Shown piece by piece: positions 1-10,191 of a DNA stretch of 64,000 bases (its first letter is position 1; the number at the start of each line of letters is the position of its first letter). The notes below the pieces were generated by a model that had not been told where the DNA came from, made no database searches, and saw only the letters and a program-made list of their open reading frames with translations. The DNA is from Myotis daubentonii. Lineage: Eukaryota; Chordata; Mammalia; Chiroptera; Vespertilionidae. The stretch is taken from contig NC_081861.1 of the NCBI RefSeq assembly GCF_963259705.1, forward strand, positions 108,592,102-108,656,101, written 5' to 3'. The position numbers and the translations under genes were made by a program.

Positions 1-1110
1 GTTGCCCCAACTTACCTCTCCCCTGCTGGTCCAGTCCCACCTAACTTCCCTACCTTGCCAGCCTGGTCACCCCTAACTGCTCTCTCTAACCAGCCCAATT
101 GCCTCTAACTGCCCACCCTGCAGGCTTGGTCCCCCCAACTGCCCTCCCCTGCCGGCCTGGTTTCCCCCAACTGCCCTCCCCTGCAGGCCTGGTTCCCCCC
201 AACTGCCCTCCCCTGCAGGCCTCATTGCCCCCAACTGCCTTACCTTTCAGGCCTGGTCCCTCCCAACTGCCCTCCCCTGCAGGCCTGGTCCCTCACCACT
301 ACCCTCCCCTGCAGGCCTGGTCCCTCCCCACTACCCTCCCCTGCAGGCCTGGTCCCTCCCCACTACCCTCCCCTGCAGGCCTGGTCCCTCCCTACTGCCC
401 TGCCCTTCAGGCCTGGTCCTCCCAACTGCTTTCTCCTGCAGGCCTGATTCCCCCCAACTGCCCTCCCCTGCTGGCCTGGTCCCTCCCTACTCCCCTCCCC
501 TGCAGGCCTGGTCCCTCCCTACTGCCCTCCCCTGCAGGCCTGGTCCCCCCAACTGCCCTACCCTGCAGGCCTGGTCCCCCAACTACCCTCCCCGGTAGGC
601 CTGGTCCCTCCCAACTGCCCTCCCCTGCTGGCCTGGTCCCTCCCAACCACCCTCCCCTGCAGGTCTGGTCCCTCCCAACTGCCCTCCCCTGTAGGCCTGG
701 TCCCTCGCCACTACCCTCCCCTGCAGGCCAGGTTCCCCCCAACTGCCCTCCCCTGCAGGCCTCATTGCCCCCAACTGCCTTACCTTTCAGGCCTGGTCCC
801 TCCCAACTGCCCTCCCCTGCTGGCCTGGTCCTCCCAACTGCCTTCTCCTGCAGGCCTGGTTCCCCTCAACAACCCTCCCCTGCAGGCCTGGTCCCTCCCA
901 ACTGCCCTCCCCTGTAGGCCTGGTCCCTCGCCACTACCCTCCCCTGCAGGCCAGGTTCCCCCCAACTGCCCTCCCCTGCAGGCCTTGTCCCTCCTAACTG
1001 CCCTCCCCTGCAGGCCTGGGTCCCCCCAACTGCCCTCCCCTGCAGGCCTGATCGTCCCCAACTGCCTTACCTTTCAGGCCTAGTCCTTCCCAACTGCCCT
1101 CCCCTGCCGG
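1..1110. repeat. 32-bp GC-rich minisatellite inside the Helitron
   Basis: More than thirty imperfect head-to-tail copies of a unit of about 32 bp with the core GCAGGCCTGGTCCCTCCC followed by AACTGCCCTCCCC. Variants differ by one or two bases (CCAACTGCC or CCACTACCC, GCAGG or GCTGG). The array ends where the Helitron 5' region begins, so it belongs to the element. Confidence 0.92.
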
Positions 1111-1205
1111 CCATCTTGTGGCAGCCATCTTGTGTCCACAGTGGGTGGCCATCATGTGTGTTAGAGTGATGGTCAATTTGCATATTACCTCTTTATTATA
1201 TAGGA
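1..1205 (-). mobile_element. Non-autonomous Helitron (HeliBat type), 5' end and body
   Basis: Read on the minus strand, the element begins with TC at 1205 (TCCTATATAATAAAG) next to a host A, continues with the AATATGCAAATTGACC block typical of bat Helitrons, then repeated 'CAAGATGGC' boxes and a GC-rich minisatellite. The 3' terminus (hairpin plus CTAG) lies beyond the left edge, so the copy is cut by the window. It encodes nothing credible. The long open frames here, on both strands, are translations of the satellite. It sits just left of ERV sequence and probably inserted into it. Family assignment rests on recognising the terminal motif. Confidence 0.85.
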
Positions 1206-1559
1206 TATCTCTTAAATATGTCAATGTATTGCTAAACTGAGGAATGTTAATTCTAATTAATTGGATAAGTAGAACAGGGAAACTGAGATGGTTAAACAGC
1301 AATCTGAAGCTAACTAGTAAATCCTATCTTCCCTAAACCAAGGATACTTAAGGGTAAATGATTTGCATTTTGCCTCCCCAACCAGAGGGCAAGTACTCAG
1401 GGAGACAGATATCAGAAATCCAATTAGTGTCATTTATTGACCACACCCAAGGATAAATGGAGTTAAACTTTTTCTTTAACTAAATTGGCTTTAAGTGATT
1501 CCAATAGGCCTTGGAATCGTCTTATAACGGCGACTAGGGACCAATTTCTTAAAAAGTAT

Positions 1560-1800
1560 GTACTGGGTATCTCTTCTACTTTAATGTCTTTCAGATTAGA
1601 AGACCTTCTGTCCCATCACCATCGACCGGGAGACTAGGTACATTCTAATCAAGACTTTTAGGAAAAACAAGTTGGAACCTCTTGGGAAGGGCCCTACCTT
1701 GTCTTGGTTACCACTAAGACCACTGTTCAGACTGTGGAATGAGGTTGGACCCATCATGCCTGTGTTAGGGTAGACCACCAGCTTCTCCAGGTAGAGAAAC
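1560..1800 (+). pseudogene. ERV copy A: integrase C-terminus remnant of pol
   Basis: A plus-strand frame around 1660-1755 matches the conserved C-terminal tail of gammaretroviral integrase, including a GPYLVL-type core, and stops at about 1755 just before env-like sequence, as expected for the pol/env junction. The upstream part is broken by frame changes. The same stretch recurs at about 7180-7480. Pseudogene. Confidence 0.6.
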
Positions 1801-2430
1801 CTCAACTTGCAATGCCATACTAGGACATTTACCCTTGAAATTAACACTAAAGAAACTGGAAGCTCTCTATTTGCTTTAGGACTCTGGCAAATTGCAGAGG
1901 CTTACAATGTGTACAATCCAGGTCATGCTTACCCAGTTAAGTTATTGATTATAGATAACTTGAATGACTTGGATATTTCAGCATTTAGGCCAAAAGATTG
2001 GCTAGGATTAGGTTTAGGAGTAGATGTCACAGGACAAGATCCCCTAGGAAGGTTTGCTCTGAGACTGACAGCCCCACCCAAAGACATTGCCACTGCCACC
2101 ACCATGCAAATAGAAGTAGAATATAAGGAAACAGATGCCTGGGTGGAATGGATTAAATATTCTGTACTCACCCTAAATAAAAGCGACTGTTATGCTTGCA
2201 TGGCAAGAAGGCTAGAGGCTCAAGTGCTACCATTTCCATTTGTATGGACCTCAGATAGTAACAGGATGGAATATGTGCTTGCCCTGTATCAGAAGGAAAC
2301 CACCTAGGGAAACACTTCCTGTGAGACTCTCTCCCTATTGTTCCCATCCAACAAAGGTAAAGAGCAAGGATCCCCCAAAACTATCTGGCCCCAGTCTTCT
2401 GATGTAAACTATACCTTCTGCCTCTCAAAT

Positions 2431-2441
2431 TGGGGGGGGGG
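2431..2441 (+). repeat. Poly-G run
   Basis: An uninterrupted run of about 11 G within env copy A. The corresponding place in copy B (about 8322-8338) is G-rich but interrupted, so this is a likely site of slippage and frameshift. Confidence 0.8.
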
Positions 2442-3067
2442 GGATAGTACTCAGAGTTTATGAGAAATTTTTCTGGATGCATAAATAGCGGAGTATCCTC
2501 AGAAGCTCGTCATGCTGCACTGTTGATACCCCATGCTAATGTCTGGTGTCATGGGGGACCCTGACTTGTGGCCTTGCCCAGCAAATCGAGTGCAACTTGT
2601 GCTCTGATACAATTGGCTATCCCTTTTTCTTTGGCATATCGTAAACCTTTTTCAATGGACAGACTGGAAAGAGGAGAGAGAGTCCAGGTGGTTCCTTTGA
2701 TCCCCATATATACACAGATCCCAATGGGGTTCCAGGAGGGCTGCCAAGGAGTTTAAGGCTAGAAATCAGATTGCTGCATGATTTGAATCTGTCCTGTTCC
2801 GGTAGCCCACTGTGAACAGCAGTGGGAGAGGAGGAGACTGGATTAATCATATTTACTACAACCATCAAAGGTTTGTTAACTATACTCAAGATGTAGTTAA
2901 AGGGATAGCTAAACAGCTAGATGCCAGCAGCACGATGACCTGGGAGAACAGGTTGGCCTTGGATATGATTCTGGCAGGAAAAGGAGGAATATGTGTAATG
3001 TTGGGGGCCAGTGCTGTACATTCATCCCTGACAAAACAGCACACGGACCATTAAGGAGGCCCTAACG

Positions 3068-3290
3068 CAGAGGTTCTCAACCTGTGGGTCGCGACCCCTT
3101 TGGGGATCGAACAATGCTTTCACAGGGGTCGCCTAAGGCCATCAGAAAACACATATGTAATTACATATTGTTTTTGTGATTAATCACTATGCTTTAATTA
3201 TGTTCAATTTGTAACAATGAAATTGGGGGTCACCACAACATGAGGAAATGTATTAAAGGGTCACGGCATTAGGAACGTTGAGAACCACTG
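3068..3290. mobile_element. SPIN-like hAT MITE
   Basis: A 223-bp element with terminal inverted repeats CAGAGGTTCTCAACCTGTGG and, at the far end, CGTTGAGAACCACTG. It is flanked by an 8-bp target duplication, ccctaacg (3060-3067) and ccctaagg (3291-3298), differing at one base. The internal GGGTCGCGACCCC and CACAGGGGTCGCCTAAG blocks match the SPIN group of hAT transposons. It has no coding capacity. It lies inside env copy A and is absent from copy B. Confidence 0.85.
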
Positions 3291-3585
3291 CCCTAAGGCA
3301 TTGGCAGCTTTAGTGATAAGTGAGCTGGAAGCTGGGATCAAGGGTCCTTTCTCTGATGCACTAGAGCAATGGTGTCCACATTCACCCCTTTGATTAGGAG
3401 CTACAGTAATGGGATGTCACATCATCCCATGTCTGGGGACGGGGGGGTCATCTTATTCCAGGGCTAATTGAAACTGCATTGACCAAACAGCAAGTTGGTC
3501 TTCTCCTAGACACCGTAGAGCATGAAAGTCAATGAATGTCGGCTGAGTCTGAAGAAAAGAATTTAAATAAAGAAAAGGGAAGAAC

Positions 3586-3978
3586 TATGAGAATAAATAA
3601 ATCATCTTTTCTGTCAAAGAACAGTTTAGACAGCCTCCATTTTGGACTACGTGACTTGGCAGCTGCCATGTTGGCTGCATGGCTTGCAGTTCTCCTGGGG
3701 GACGCCATCTTAAAACAGCAAAAGCCAATCCCTTCCTTTGAATTAGCCAATTGCAAAAGACTGTGCACCTGAGCTCCAATCAAGAGCAAGGGACAGGTCA
3801 CATGCATCAGGGATTATAAGGTCGAGCAGACTGCCTGTTCGTTGTGCGCATGCTTCCAGACCATGTGTGTGCAGCCTTCTATGTAGTAGTAAAGATATCT
3901 GCCTTGCTGCCTGGCTCCCAAGTATGTTTTGCGTTCTACCAGGACCCCTGACTTGGGGGGCTCACCTTGTTTCTAACA
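3586..3978 (+). repeat. ERV long terminal repeat (middle, shared)
   Basis: Starts TATGAGAATAAATAAATC after a purine-rich tract (AAAGAAAAGGGAAGAAC) and ends in TTCTAACA. It contains a TATA-like GATTATAAG near 3812, an AGTAAAG polyadenylation-like signal near 3888, and the U5 block CTGGCTCCCAAGTATG shared with the LTR at 9334-9767. It is shorter than that copy because of deletions in U3. It follows env copy A (acting as a 3' LTR) and precedes a primer-binding site (acting as a 5' LTR). Confidence 0.78.
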
Positions 3979-3979
3979 A

Positions 3980-3999
3980 TTTGGTGGCACGTCTGGGAT
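3980..3999 (+). other. ERV primer-binding site, tRNA-Pro-like
   Basis: TTTGGTGGCACGTCTGGGAT directly follows the LTR. It differs at a few positions from the tRNA-Pro complement used by gammaretroviruses. This marks the LTR to its left as a 5' LTR. Confidence 0.75.
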
Positions 4000-6480
4000 A
4001 CCGTTTGTCACCACAGAGAAATTGGACTCTTCATCTGAGGAGGTGCGCCCTGCTGATAAGTTGTGGCAGCCTTAGTGAGGAGGGACAGCCATTACCCCTC
4101 GGCCAACTATGAGCTCGGGATCAAGAGTCAGTCAGCAATGCAGGAAGGGCCCAAGCAAGACCCACGGCAATCAGGTAACCTCATGCATGAGCCAAGGTGG
4201 GAAATTGGACTGGGTACTACATTGGTGATTGGGTATCCTCAGATGTTATATGTGACTGGGATGTGTCTTGGACATAAAGCGAGTGCAGAGTTCTGATCTG
4301 CGGTTCCATTCTCCTGCAAGGGAAGCAGTCAGAGAGGGATGAAGCAGATCTTGGGGAGTACGAGAAATCTCCAACATGGAGGGTTGAGTACATGGTCACA
4401 AAGGACCTCCTGAGAATGGGAAACAGAAATTCTAGGCCTAGGGAATACATTGCCCCGAAATAGTCCATTGGGAGAGTGCTGAGGTTCTGGGGAGGCAAGT
4501 TCCTGAGCCAGGGACAGAGACATTGCTCTAGGTGTAAACTTTTAGTGTTGTGTGCACCTGTATGAGAGTATTTGTTGATGTTTTATGTCCCTTTGTTTTT
4601 TGTTTAATTTGTTTAAAGATGGGGCAAATCCCACTTTGGGGGAAGCCCAGTTGTGTGTGGTGATGCTGAACCTGTGACAGAGATTGCAAGAAAGTCCAAG
4701 CAGCTGCCAAGAATCCTTATTCTTGGGGATTCATCCTGCTCTCCCTGGCAGGGTATTGGATCTCCAAAAACGCTTAGCTAGTAAGATTTCTGTCTTTATG
4801 TCTGTAAAGTAGCGACTTTAATTTGCTCTTCCCTAATTTATGATTTTCTGTGCTGGGTTAAAATTTTAAGATTCTAAGATTTCTTAAAAGTGTAAAATTT
4901 GTAAAGGTTACAACCCAGGGAAGTTTAAAATAAAGGCCAGCTAATTCCAAGCCTAACAAACCATTATCTTCGCCACCTGAGGCAAGGCGGGAGGGAAAAG
5001 GAAAAAAGCCCAAGATTTCCAAGCGGCAGAATGGGAAGCAGTACTTGGGTATTGGCCAAACTTGGCAGGGTAGAGAAATTTGCAAAACCCCACCTGGCAT
5101 CATGTCCATTATACATCCAGTTGTCAGCATTGGTATTAACCGGGACAGGACCAGAATGGGACCAGGACAGGACCAGAATGGGATCGGAACAGGATCGGGA
5201 TGGAAGGGGGAGGCCTGTGCCTGCTTGTGACGTCACAAACCCGTGGAGGCCAGCTGAGGCAGAACTAAGACTGGCCTTGGGGGCATGGCAGCAAGAGAAT
5301 AGGGGGTTATTGAATGAGGATGGACCACATTCCAAGGCTGGTCCTGGAGGCATACAACTCCCAGCCAGATTAGTGTGTCCTTTCTTTGAACAGAAAGAGC
5401 AATCATAGTTAACAGCATAATTCAAATAAAATGGTACTTTCACATTGAGTTATCCCTGTTACAAAATTAGTCAAGAAAATGCTTTAGGTAATAACTGGCT
5501 TTAAAAATCTCAAAGTTGTTAAGATATAATAAATAGATGTAACTAAAATGAAGAATTTAGATAAACCTTTTCAGTAATAATTATAAATATGTTAATAATG
5601 AATGTCCAGTCACTCAAGAGGAGACTGACTGTGCTCTCTGTTGGAGGAAGGGGTCAGTCCTCTTTCTCCCTATAAAGGCAGAGAAGCCTAAAAGAGAACA
5701 AGGGCAGACAGGAATGAGACCCTTGTCCTGCCTTCCCCTCCCTATGCAACCCAGGGACGATCTGATGGAACAGCCAAGATGACGATTTACAATCCCAGCC
5801 TCCCCCTCAGGAGAGCTATCTTGATAAGGCTCCAACCGCCATGAGGCCATTGTGCCATCAGAAACCAGCTTTTCTAGGCTGTGAAAGGAGTTGGAGCAGT
5901 GAAAAAAAAAAAAGAGAGAGAGAGTTAAAACCTCTGTTGGAAGACTCAGCTGACCAGCTAGACTCAAAGAAGGGGGAGTGATTTGAAAGTCAGCTATGGC
6001 TATCTGGGAAAGGGAGCACCTGGCTGGCCCTAGTGTGCTTCCAGCAGATGTAAGATTTCCAAACCCAGGAGCCCCAGTGAGGCTCAGAACCTAAATAAGG
6101 CCTTCAATATTCAGCAAAGCAATGAAGGGCCTTACGAATTTTACCAAGACTAAAAGATCAAATGAGAAAGTACTCTGGACCAGACCCTGAGGACCTGTTG
6201 GGCCAAGAAATATTCAAAATTACATTTGTTGCCACTAGTTGGCCTGAAATTTCAAGAAAACTGCAAAGGTAGAGAACTGGAAGAATAGAAGCGCAGAAAA
6301 GCTGTTAAAAGATGCTCAGAAAATCTATGTACATATAAGTAAGGAAGGCAAAAACAGAAAACTAACATGATGTTCACAATTGTAGAACAAGCAACCTAGG
6401 GCTGGCCTGGAGGGTCAGAAACAGAAGCTGCAGCAGTAACCTTAGATGTTATCTCTAAGGAAGAATGTAGCAGTTTAAAT
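4000..6480 (+). pseudogene. ERV leader and gag remnant
   Basis: An untranslated leader precedes a gag-like start at 4619, whose first codons read Met-Gly-Gln (the myristoylation-type start), but the frame soon stops. Recognisable capsid C-terminal sequence lies at about 6060-6370, spread over more than one frame: a segment of the 'PDPEDLLGQ' type, a downstream '...ISRKLQR' segment and a lysine-rich tail. Stops and frame changes are frequent. No protease or reverse transcriptase follows; by about 6925 the sequence is already pol-end/env. No zinc-knuckle was found. Region 4700-6000 is probably degraded matrix and p12 sequence, but I cannot align it by eye. Confidence 0.6.
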
Positions 6481-6924
6481 CCAAGCCTGCTCCTATAATA
6501 ATTTTCTTAATTAACTTGGAGCATTGCTGGGTTAAATGGTAAACACCTAAATATTAAAAAAAAAAAACTGAAACATTAACTGCTACACAAGTTTTAATTT
6601 GCCTGCTCTTAGTTTTTATTACAGAAGGTCTCTTGTACTTTGTTGAAGGTATATTTTCTTGAAAGTAAAAGTGCACTTAAAGTATGTTCATAAATGTTAA
6701 TCTAAGAAATGCTGTTTTGAAAAATTAAGGTTTCTAAAAGTGAAGAATTATACTTAATGGAAGGTCTAAGACATGGTTATACATTTTTGAAGGACATAGA
6801 AAGAAGGTTTGAAAGCTAATTTGGAAGTGTGAAATTTGTGAAGGTTGTGTATGTGATAAGAAGGAAAAGAGAAATGTTAAAAGGAAATTAATTAAATGAT
6901 ACAGGCCAGTAAGCTAGGACAAGC

Positions 6925-7590
6925 AGAACAGGGAAACTGAAATATGTAAACAGCAGTTTGCAACCATCTAGAAAACTCTATCTTCCCTAAACCAGGACTC
7001 TTAAGAGTAAATGATTTGTATTTTGCCTTCCTAAACAGAGGGTAAACAGCTTATGTCAAAGTACTCAAGGAGACTGATAGCAGAAATCCAATTAGTTATA
7101 TATAATCTTTTGGTAAAATCAAGTTTGACACCTTCCTAGGGTTTGAATTTTAATAAAAGTTTGTGTTTGTTGTTTGTTTGTTTTTTACCTAGAGTTGGCT
7201 GTAGGTGATTGCAATAGGCCCTGGATGCCTCAGGATCTACCTACAATGGAAACTAGGGACCAATTTCTTAAGAACTATGTACTGGGTATCTCTTTTTACT
7301 TTAACTCTCTCAGGTTAGAAGGCCCCCTGACCCAAGGCCTTCTTGAGTTTCTGGTTCATCACCATCAACTACATTTGTTCTAATGAAGACTTGGAAGGGA
7401 AGCAAGTTGGAACTTTCCTGGGAAGGACCTTACCTGTCTTGCTTACCACAGAGACTGCTGTTCGGACTGCAGAGTGAGGTTGGACCCATCACACACAGGT
7501 TAAGGGCGGGCGGACACACCTCAACTTGAACAGCCATACCAGGACATATCTATCCCCTTGAAAATGATGCTAAAAACTGTGAGCTGTCTT
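6925..7590 (+). pseudogene. ERV copy B: pol 3' remnant
   Basis: This stretch repeats the copy A sequence that begins near 1266 (GAACAGGGAAACTGA, then CTATCTTCCCTAAACCA, then TTTGCCT, then the integrase tail around 7320-7480). A 69-codon frame at 7174-7383 covers part of it. Frameshifts prevent a full integrase tail, and the N-terminal and catalytic parts are absent. Confidence 0.58.
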
Positions 7591-7594
7591 AATA

Positions 7595-9333
7595 ACCAGC
7601 ATGTACTGGGCTCTATTTGCTTTAGGGATCTGGAAAATTGCAGGGGGTTACAATGTGGACTGGAGAAATGTGGATCATGCTTATCCAGATAGGTTATTGA
7701 TTATAGATAACTTGAATGACTTGGATATTTCAGCCTTTAGGTCAAAAGATTGGCTAGGACTAGATTTAGGAGTCGATGCCACAGGACAAGATCCCCTCCA
7801 GTGGTCAGCAAACTCATTAGTCAACAGAGCCAAATATCAACAGTACAACAATTGAAATTTCTTTTGAGAGCCAAATTTTTTAAACTTAAACTATATAGGT
7901 AGGTATATTGTTATTAACTTAATTAGGGTACTCCTAAGGCTTAGGAAGAGCCACACTCAAGGGGCCAAAGAGCCGCATGTGGCTCGTGAGCCAGTTTGCC
8001 AACCACGGCCCTAGGCCACTGCCACTACCATGCAAATAGAAGTAGGATATAAAGGAACGGATGCCTGGGTGTAATGGATTAAATATTCTGTATGCGCCCT
8101 AAATAAAAGCGACTGTTAATGCTTGCACGGCAGGAAGGCTAGAGGCCCAAGTGGTCCCATTCCCATTTAGATGGACCTCGGACAGTAACGGGATGGAATA
8201 TGTGCTTGCCTTGTACCAGGAGGAAACAGCCTGGGGAAACGCTTCCTGTAAGACTCTTGCAAGGACCCCCAAAACGATCCGGCCCAGTCCTCCGACGTAA
8301 ACTATACCTCCTGCCTCTCAAGGTGGGGTGGTGGGGGGACAGTGCTTGGAGTTTATGAGAAATTTATCCGGATGAGTAAATGGGGGAGTATCCTCAGAAG
8401 CCAATCATGCTGCACTGTCGATACCCCATGCTGATGTCTGGTGGTGTCATGGGGGACCCTGACTTGTGAACTTGCCCAGCAAATGGAGTGGAACTTGTGT
8501 TTTGATACAATTGGCTATCCCTTTTCTTTGGCATATCGTAAACCTTTTTCAATAGACAGACTGGGAAGAGGAGAGAGAGTCCAGGTGGTTCCTTTGATCC
8601 CCGTATACACACAGATCCCATTGGGGTTTCAGGAGGGGTGCCAAGGAGTTTAAAGCTAGAAATCAGATTGCCGCAGGGTTTGAGTCTGTCCTGTGCTGAT
8701 GGCCCACTGTGAACAAGAATGTGGTGGATTAATTACATTTTCTAGAACCAGCAAAGGCTTGTTAACTACACTTGAGACGCAGTTAGAGGTATAGTGAACA
8801 GCTAGATGCCAGCAGCAGGATGACCTGGGAGAAGAGGTTGGCCTTGGATATGATTCTGGCAGAAAAAGTAAGAGTTTGTGTAATGTTGTGGGGGCCAATG
8901 TTGTACATTCATCCCTGACAACACAGCTCCAGATGGAACCATTACTAAGGCCCTACAGGGATAAACAACTCTAGCTAATGAGTTAGCTGAGAATCCTGAA
9001 ATTGAAGAGCCTTTTTCTGATTTACTAGAGCAATGGTTCAGAAAATGGAAGGGAATGATGGTATCTATATTCACCTCTTTGATAATCGAGTTAGGAGTTA
9101 AGTAATGGGATGTTATATCATCCCATGTATGAAAGGTCTTATCCAAAGGTTAATTGAAACCACATTGACCAAACAGCAAAATAATCTTCTCCGAGACACT
9201 GCAGAATATGAAAGTCAGCTAATGCTGACCGAGTTTGAAGAAAGGAGTAATCTCCTTCTCCTAGACACTGCAGAACATGAAAGTCAACTATTGTTAGCTG
9301 AGTTTGAAGAGTTAAATAAGAAAAGGGGGGAAT
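7595..9333 (+). pseudogene. ERV copy B: degenerate env
   Basis: Second copy of env, matching copy A along its length. The surface-subunit frame (7601-7855) runs into a hAT element at 7799-8008. About 60 bases present in copy A are missing just after the insertion. The transmembrane region is seen around 8815-9150, and a leucine/glutamate-rich tail follows at 9105-9338 just before the polypurine tract (about 9320-9333). Within that tail a block of about 75 bases is duplicated (compare 9185-9235 with 9245-9300). Multiple stops; pseudogene. Confidence 0.62.
7799..8008. mobile_element. Non-autonomous hAT (nhAT) element
   Basis: About 210 bp bounded by CAGTGGTCAGCAAACTC and the inverted complement ...GAGCCAGTTTGCCAACCACGG. 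The internal GAGCCACACTCAAGGGGCCAAAGAGCCGCATGTGGCTCG block is typical of bat non-autonomous hAT elements. The host duplication is not clean, because flanking env bases seem to have been lost. Present only in env copy B. Confidence 0.75.
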
Positions 9334-9767
9334 TGTGAGAGTAAATAAGTAATCTTTTCTATTAAAGAAGGGAATTTAGGCAGCTGCCATTTTTACCCAT
9401 GTGACCTGGCAGCCACCATTTTGGCTAGCATGACTTGGCAGCAGCCATTTCTGCTAGCATGACTTGCAGCTCCCCTGCAGGCTGCCATTTTGAAATGGCA
9501 AAGGTCAACCCCTCTCTTTTTCCTTTAAATTAGCCAATCCTGCAAGACTGTGAGCCTAAGCTCTGACCAATCAAGAGTGAGGGACAGATGACATGCAAAA
9601 GGCATAAAACCCTGAGTGGACCACCTGCTCAATGTACATGCTGCCAGACCCTGCATTGGTATGAACCTTTCTGCAGAAGTAAAGATCTTTGCCTTGCTGT
9701 CTGGCTCCCAAGTATCCTATGTGTTTTACCAGGATCCCTGGTTTTGGGGCTCACCTTACTTCTAACA
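9334..9767 (+). repeat. ERV long terminal repeat (3')
   Basis: Begins TGTGAGAGTAAATAAG after the polypurine tract AAGAAAAGGGGGGAAT and ends TTCTAACA. U3 contains a repeated 'GCAGCCATTTTGGCTAGCATGACTTG' type motif, U3/R has GGCATAAAACCCTGAG (TATA-like), and R carries AGTAAAG near 9677. The right end adjoins unrelated GC-rich DNA. About 434 bp, against 393 bp for the middle LTR. Confidence 0.78.
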
Positions 9768-10191
9768 CCAGCCACCCACCAAAGTGGCCCAGGCATCCTG
9801 CTAAGGCAGCCCCCACACCACATGACCCCTAGCTCCAGACCCCTCAGTCTGCACCAGATTCAGCCTTTGCACAAAGGCGGCCTGGTTTAGCATACACTGG
9901 AGCACCCTGGCCCATGTTTGCTCTTGCTCCAGCATTTTGGCCAAGGCAGCTCTGAGATACCCCAACACATGCCTGCTCCTGCCCCAGCAAACCCACCAAC
10001 ATGATTCCTGCTCAGTGCATGCTGAATATCACCCCACCACCACCACCACCACCACCACATCTGCACCAACTCCAGCTGGCCTGCCAAGTCAGTCCAAGGG
10101 AGACCTGCACATGAAACCCTGGGCTGTGCCTGTCTCAACTCCAGCGCAGCATGACACCACGGAACCTCCTTGCGATGCCCACTAAAGCCAT
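9768..10191. other. Unassigned GC-rich stretch with (CAC)n
   Basis: CA-rich sequence between the ERV and the L1, with a short CAC trinucleotide run at about 10032-10060. The open frames on both strands have low complexity (threonine or tryptophan runs from the CAC repeat). I see no recognisable gene or repeat family. Confidence 0.5.

Larger units (their letters stand above)
1800..3540 (+). pseudogene. ERV copy A: degenerate env
   Basis: An open frame of 166 codons (1807-2307) resembles the surface subunit of a gammaretrovirus-like envelope, with paired cysteines in its C-terminal part. A second frame (2812-3054) covers the transmembrane subunit: a heptad-like region, then the conserved stretch around the immunosuppressive-like domain. 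The CX6CC cysteine motif is not retained. Stops and frameshifts separate the parts, and a hAT element at 3068-3290 splits the C-terminal end. The gene is dead. Family assignment rests on motif recognition; a profile search would be needed to place it within class I ERVs. Confidence 0.65.
1240..9767 (+). mobile_element. Tandem gammaretrovirus-like endogenous retrovirus (class I ERV)
   Basis: The plus-strand order is: end of pol plus env (copy A), polypurine tract, LTR, primer-binding site, leader and gag remnant, end of pol plus env (copy B), polypurine tract, LTR. One LTR lies between an env and a PBS, so two proviral internal regions share it. The protease, reverse transcriptase and most of integrase are missing between gag and copy B. 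All genes carry stops and frameshifts, so nothing here can make a virus. The 5' LTR of copy A, if present, is left of the Helitron or outside the window. Two unrelated hAT elements sit inside, one per copy. Confidence 0.8.

Noticed and set aside
1..1110. Regular direct repeats as a possible CRISPR array
   Set aside because: Units are contiguous with no unique spacers, and the context is a eukaryotic Helitron.
99..1302. Long open frames on both strands at the left edge (up to 272 codons, proline or glycine rich)
   Set aside because: They are translations of the 32-bp Helitron minisatellite, open in several frames at once, with no domain.
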